Origin: Bacteroidota bacterium
GTDB lineage: Bacteria; Bacteroidota; Bacteroidia; Bacteroidales; P3
DNA length: 64,000 bases
Assembly: GCA_023415495.1 (NCBI GenBank)
Contig: JAEZKK010000018.1
Coordinates: 1 to 64,000 of the forward strand
Reading direction: 5' to 3'
Shown: positions 61,335 to 64,000 of the stretch, one piece after another
Numbering within the stretch: the stretch's first letter is position 1
Layout: each line of letters starts with the position of its first letter
Program-made: the position numbers and the translations under genes
The notes under the pieces: model-generated
What the model saw: only the letters and a program-made list of their open reading frames with translations
Told to the model about the DNA's origin: nothing
The model's database searches: none

Positions 61335-64000
61335 ATGAAGATAAAATATATAGTTTTATTTGTACTTATTTTAGGGATAAGTCTTAGTACAAAGGCGCAT
61401 GATTTTTTATCAGTTAATGATAATGGAGATACTATTTATTATAATATTACATCTTCTACTAGTCCTTTAACTGTATCAGTAACTTTTAATAATAGTGCTG
61501 GTTATTCTAATGGTTATACTGGGGATATTTCAATTCCTGATTCAGTATTTTATAATAATACATATTATAAAGTTACGATGATTGACATAAATGCTTTTTT
61601 ATATTGTACACAGCTTACTTCTGTAAATATCCCATTATCAGTTACTTTTATTAATAATAATGCTTTTACTGGTTGCACTGGATTAACTTCAGTAGTAATA
61701 CCAGAAAATATTATTAGTACCGGTTCCCAGGTGTTTAAGGATTGTACTTCATTGCATACTGTATTATTTAATGCAATTAATTGTAATTTCATGGGATATA
61801 TAGGTAATTATGCAGCTTTTTTAGGATGTAATAATTTACAGACAATTATAATCGGAGATAGTGTTACAAAGATTCCAAACTCAATTTTCGTAGGCTGTAA
61901 TGCAATAACATCAATTTCTATCCCTGAATCAGTCGTATCAATAGGTAATTATGCATTTAGCAACTGCACTGGGTTGACATCTATCAATATTCCTTCATCT
62001 GTAAATTCAATTGGAGAAGGTGTGTTTTCTGGATGCTCTGCATTACAATCTATTACGATGTCTCCAAATATAATAAAAATTTCTAGTTATACGTTTAGTG
62101 GTTGCACTTCACTGAGGTCAATTGAAATCCCAACTAATCTAACATATTTAAGCGATGATGTATTTTTAAACTGTATCAACTTAGACACAATTTATTATAA
62201 TGCTATTAATTGTATAATAGTTGGAAATACATTTTCTGATAATGTATCTATTAGTGCCTTTATAATAGGTGATAGTGTTCAAAGAATTCCTGACCATGCT
62301 TTACAGAATTGTACTGATATAGAAAATGTTGTAATTCCTCCATCAGTTATTGCAATTGGAAATAATACATTTCAGGGTTGTATAGGATTAACTTCTGTCT
62401 ATATTCCGTCTTCTATTGTATCAATTGGAAATTATGCATTTCAAGGTTGTACAGGACTAACATCTTTTAGAATTCCTTCATCTATTACTTCAATAGGAAA
62501 TTCAGCATTCAAAGATTGCACCTTATTAGATACCGTTTATTTTAATGCTATTAATTGTACAAATATGGGTACTTCTACTTCTACTGTATTTTCTGGATGT
62601 AATAATTTAAAAACAATTATTATTGGTGATAGCGTAACTCGAATACCAAATAATGCCTTTAATAATTGTTATCAATTAAAATCTATTTCATTTAATAACA
62701 TAATATCAATTTTAGGTAATAGTGCATTTTATAAATGTAAAAGTTTAGACTCAATAATTATTCCTTCATCAGTCAAAAACATTGGCACTTCTTGCTTCGC
62801 ATTTTGTGATAGCTTAAAATATATTAGTTTGCCAAACTCTCTGAAATCATTATTAGAATATACTTTTCAAGGATGTTTATCATTAAAATCTATTCACCTG
62901 CCAACATCATTAACCTATTTAAATTATTCATTATTTAGTGATTGTATATTATTAGATTCAGTAATATTGCCTCCTAATTTAAGTTATATAGGAAGTTTGC
63001 TCTTTGAAAATTGCACAAATTTAACTCATGTAGTATTTCCTAATAATATGATGAAGATCCCATCCGGTATGTTTAAAGGTTGCTCAAACTTACAAACAAT
63101 TAATATACCCTCTTCTGTAATTAGTATTAGTGATTTTGCATTTATGAACTGCACCTCCTTAACTTCAATAAATTTACCAAATTCACTTTCATCAATTAGC
63201 GCTAATTTGTTTAAAAATTGCACTGCTCTCTCGTCGATCACCTTCCCAAATTCATTATCAAGAATATTTGGGAATGCATTTGATAGTTGTATTTCATTAT
63301 CCAAAATTATTATCCCTAGTTCAGTAAATAACATATTTGGTTTTGCTTTTAAAAATTGTTATAATCTTGATACTATTATAATGAATAATCCAAATCCTCC
63401 AATAATTGACTTTACAAGTTTCTCAAATGTACCTAATAATGTTTTTATATCATTACCATGTAATTCATATCTAAATTATAAAAATGCAAATTATTGGAGT
63501 AGTTTTACTAACTTTAAAGAATTTGACAATTGTCTTTATTCAATAAATGTATTATCTTCCGATCTTACATCTGGAATTGTTACTGGTTCTGGAATTTATA
63601 CTTTTGATACAATTACAATTACAGCAATTCCACTTCAAAATTGTTCATTTCTAAGATGGCAAGATGGAGATACAAATTCGATAAGAACAATTATCGTTAC
63701 AAAAGACAGCAATTTTACAGCAATATTTAAGCGAGTTGTTTATTATAATATTTACGATACCATATGTCAAGGTCAAACCTATCCTTTCTTTGGAAATAAT
63801 CTAACTACAGAAGGGTTCTATTCTCATTCAATTGTAGTATCTCAAACAAATGATAGTATAATAAACCTTCACTTAAAAGTAAATCCAAGTTATTCATATG
63901 ATATTTTCGACACCATTTGTCAAGGACAAACCTATAATCAACATGGATTCAATACTAATATTTCTGGACTAAATACACTAAACCTCCAAACAATAAGTGG
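61335..64000 (+). CDS. BspA-like leucine-rich repeat surface protein (3' end outside the window)
   Basis: An open frame from ATG 61335 through the window's end (888 codons, no stop). A signal peptide (KIKYIVLFVLILGISLSTKA) is followed by many LRR_5/BspA repeats of about 23 residues with SIGNYAFSNCTGLTSINIPSSV-like consensus, interrupted by three longer modules carrying NAINC and IIGDSV (about 61755, 62200 and 62540). After these come an InlB-type repeat (YTFDTITITAIP then FLRWQDGDTNSIRTI) and two DTICQGQTY modules typical of Bacteroidota surface proteins. Such proteins are often type IX secreted; the C-terminal signal would lie beyond 64000. Repeats may bind host or matrix proteins. Confidence 0.85.
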   Translation, partial: MKIKYIVLFVLILGISLSTKAHDFLSVNDNGDTIYYNITSSTSPLTVSVTFNNSAGYSNGYTGDISIPDSVFYNNTYYKVTMIDINAFLYCTQLTSVNIPLSVTFINNNAFTGCTGLTSVVIPENIISTGSQVFKDCTSLHTVLFNAINCNFMGYIGNYAAFLGCNNLQTIIIGDSVTKIPNSIFVGCNAITSISIPESVVSIGNYAFSNCTGLTSINIPSSVNSIGEGVFSGCSALQSITMSPNIIKISSYTFSGCTSLRSIEIPTNLTYLSDDVFLNCINLDTIYYNAINCIIVGNTFSDNVSISAFIIGDSVQRIPDHALQNCTDIENVVIPPSVIAIGNNTFQGCIGLTSVYIPSSIVSIGNYAFQGCTGLTSFRIPSSITSIGNSAFKDCTLLDTVYFNAINCTNMGTSTSTVFSGCNNLKTIIIGDSVTRIPNNAFNNCYQLKSISFNNIISILGNSAFYKCKSLDSIIIPSSVKNIGTSCFAFCDSLKYISLPNSLKSLLEYTFQGCLSLKSIHLPTSLTYLNYSLFSDCILLDSVILPPNLSYIGSLLFENCTNLTHVVFPNNMMKIPSGMFKGCSNLQTINIPSSVISISDFAFMNCTSLTSINLPNSLSSISANLFKNCTALSSITFPNSLSRIFGNAFDSCISLSKIIIPSSVNNIFGFAFKNCYNLDTIIMNNPNPPIIDFTSFSNVPNNVFISLPCNSYLNYKNANYWSSFTNFKEFDNCLYSINVLSSDLTSGIVTGSGIYTFDTITITAIPLQNCSFLRWQDGDTNSIRTIIVTKDSNFTAIFKRVVYYNIYDTICQGQTYPFFGNNLTTEGFYSHSIVVSQTNDSIINLHLKVNPSYSYDIFDTICQGQTYNQHGFNTNISGLNTLNLQTIS

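Overview
The window is AT-rich (about one third G+C by eye) and comes from a member of the Bacteroidota, most likely the Bacteroidales. Evidence for this: -7 boxes of the form TAnnTTTG upstream of many genes with almost no Shine-Dalgarno sequences, a PorP/SprF protein paired with a TPR-PD40-OmpA protein (type IX secretion family), an S46 dipeptidyl-peptidase, a DUF1015 protein, a BT_3928-like DoxX protein, and a BspA-type leucine-rich surface protein ending in DTICQGQTY modules. Most of the window is ordinary chromosomal housekeeping sequence. Between about 12.7 and 23.8 kb lies a defence-rich accessory segment.

Layout. 0.4-9.8 kb: KamA-like radical SAM protein, exported Bacteroidota protein, dnaB, asd and a ClC channel (all minus), then xth (plus) and rsmG (minus). 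10-12.7 kb: DUF1015 protein, lipoprotein and SIMPL protein. 12.7-23.8 kb: an orphan antitoxin-like gene, a 23-bp palindromic repeat element, a compact type VI-A CRISPR locus (cas13a followed by 17 full repeats and one truncated repeat), a phase-perfect 22-bp block array, a large structured leader, and a type III restriction-modification pair (mod, res). 23.8-46 kb: symporter, recR, SDR, universal stress protein, tRNA-Arg(CCG), S46 peptidase, mgsA/tamB, tsaD, aroK, lgt-gpmA, a SAM-II riboswitch in front of metK, ROK kinase, dapB, the OmpA/PorP pair, a GNAT and a lipoprotein. 46-48.5 kb: small exported or membrane proteins, an HU-like protein and a second, inverted copy of the 23-bp element. 48.5-61 kb: folP facing a long plus-strand operon (DUF1599, DoxX, OppB-type permease, tpiA, prmA, a 1495-residue exported protein, plsY, M3 peptidase). 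61.3-64 kb: a BspA-like surface protein that runs off the window.

The most notable system is the type VI-A locus. It has one effector with two R-x4-H HEPN motifs, an array in the same orientation, and no cas1/cas2 or accessory gene nearby. Cas13a is unusual in this phylum, where type VI-B is the norm, and at 1054 residues the protein is short for the family. Local details add to it. The truncated terminal repeat forms half of the array's own terminator hairpin. One spacer contains 13 nt of the repeat itself. A terminator-like hairpin sits just before the cas13a promoter. The neighbouring type III R-M operon is preceded by a roughly 125-nt imperfect hairpin that can be redrawn as an attenuator.

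A second theme is a set of intergenic arrays of 21-, 22- or 23-bp units with strict period but changing, often palindromic, cores (near 13.2, 18.3, 36.6 and 48.4 kb). I cannot explain them by any annotated feature. All family assignments are from reading motifs; no searches were run.
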